NCBI GenBank assembly: GCA_027293245.1
Contig: JAPUFZ010000343.1
Span: 1-6,967 of the forward strand
Length of the DNA stretch: 6,967 nucleotides
From: Gammaproteobacteria bacterium
GTDB lineage: Bacteria > Pseudomonadota > Gammaproteobacteria > GCA-001735895
Reading direction: 5' to 3'
This document shows, in pieces, positions 6,789-6,967 of the stretch. How positions within the stretch are numbered: position 1 is the first letter of the stretch; every line of letters begins with the position of its first letter. The translations under genes were made by a program, and so were the position numbers. Below the pieces are notes generated by a model. That model searched no databases. It had not been told where the DNA came from and worked only from the letters and a program-made list of their open reading frames with translations.

Positions 6789-6798
6789 GGGACGTGCC
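6789..6798. repeat. Target site duplication, right copy (GGGACGTGCC)
   Basis: Exact match to 6609-6618, directly after the right inverted repeat of the 170-bp element. Confidence 0.8.
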
Positions 6799-6830
6799 GG
6801 TTTTATTGCTAGAACTAGATGGCTAGACTT

Positions 6831-6967
6831 TTGGCAGGGGACTCCTATTCTTTCCTCTACTAGCACGAGAGATTGTACCCATTGGTAAAACCGAACTCCC
6901 CCGGGATAGCAGCTGAGCAACGCGAGCCCGGCAAGCAAACCGAAACGATGTCAGGCAGACGCCTAAA
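6831..6967. other. Right-edge stretch with no recognisable gene
   Basis: I see no family motif in the frames read here, and the open minus frame (6528-6938) does not resemble an N-terminal transposase domain in this part. Short GC-rich pairs such as CCGGG (6901-6905) and CCCGG (6927-6931) are too weak to call. It may be further decayed transposase or ordinary intergenic DNA. Confidence 0.5.

Larger units (their letters stand above)
6485..6830 (-). pseudogene. Decayed Y1/REP-associated (RAYT-like) transposase relic, split by an insertion
   Basis: The minus-strand frame ending at 6528 contains FNREFRRVGYVYQGRYKA, very like the FNRRHxRxGHxFQGRYKAIL block of Y1 single-strand (HUH) transposases of the IS200/RAYT type. 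After a stop at 6530-6528, shifting by one nucleotide restores SKDGYHLKLSRYLVLS, which matches the next family block (xKDxYLLELSRYxxLNP) with correct spacing, so one extra base near 6533 broke the gene. On the other side of the 6619-6788 insertion the same frame reads SHLVLAIKPARP, which may be the remains of the HUH segment (NHxHLVL) with the first His lost. The HLVL-to-FNR distance is about 12 residues short, suggesting an internal deletion. The N-terminal half and C-terminal tail are missing. The relic ends about 10 bp from the BKACE stop. Confidence 0.65.

Noticed and set aside
6901..6931. CCGGG / CCCGG hairpin at the right edge
   Set aside because: Five pairs with a long loop is not distinguishable from chance.
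6528..6938. 136-codon minus-strand open frame as an intact gene
   Set aside because: It crosses a 170-bp inverted-repeat element with a target duplication; only short parts resemble a transposase, and the frame stays open because the insertion added exactly 60 codons.

Overview
The window looks like chromosomal DNA of a gammaproteobacterium. The main evidence is the minus-strand gene order pilF/pilW - rodZ - hisS - yfgM - bamB - der, a conserved housekeeping block of that class, together with two lipoprotein signals (BamB, PilF) and a RodZ of the usual gammaproteobacterial layout. No finer lineage can be assigned from the sequence alone.

Layout. Positions 1-5380 hold the housekeeping block, all on the minus strand and tightly packed: der (5' part only, running off the left edge), bamB, yfgM, hisS, rodZ and pilF. 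Gaps are 43, 3, 8, 130 and 1 nt. The 43-nt bamB-der gap is built from a 21-bp perfect tandem duplication that also carries a small ORF ending in ATGA at the der start. The 130-nt hisS-rodZ gap is where ispG normally sits, and ispG is not there. Positions 5381-5595 are the gap between divergent genes. It is almost filled by a 171-bp imperfect palindrome with perfect 24-bp ends, which looks like a MITE. Positions 5596-6474 (plus strand) encode a BKACE/DUF849 beta-keto acid cleavage enzyme, possibly of the dehydrocarnitine-cleaving type. Positions 6475-6967 have no intact gene. They contain a frameshifted relic of a Y1/REP-associated (RAYT-like) transposase on the minus strand, split by a 170-bp inverted-repeat element with an exact 10-bp target duplication. 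That element in turn carries a pair of REP-like hairpins.

How the genes fit together. bamB (outer-membrane assembly), yfgM (Sec translocon-associated chaperone partner), pilF (pilus secretin pilotin) and rodZ (MreB-linked cell shape) serve envelope construction. hisS and der serve translation and ribosome assembly. The BKACE gene is a metabolic newcomer beside this block, bounded on both sides by mobile-element debris. The most notable material is therefore non-coding: the palindrome that separates two start codons, the nested transposon relics downstream of BKACE, and the duplicated leader in front of der.
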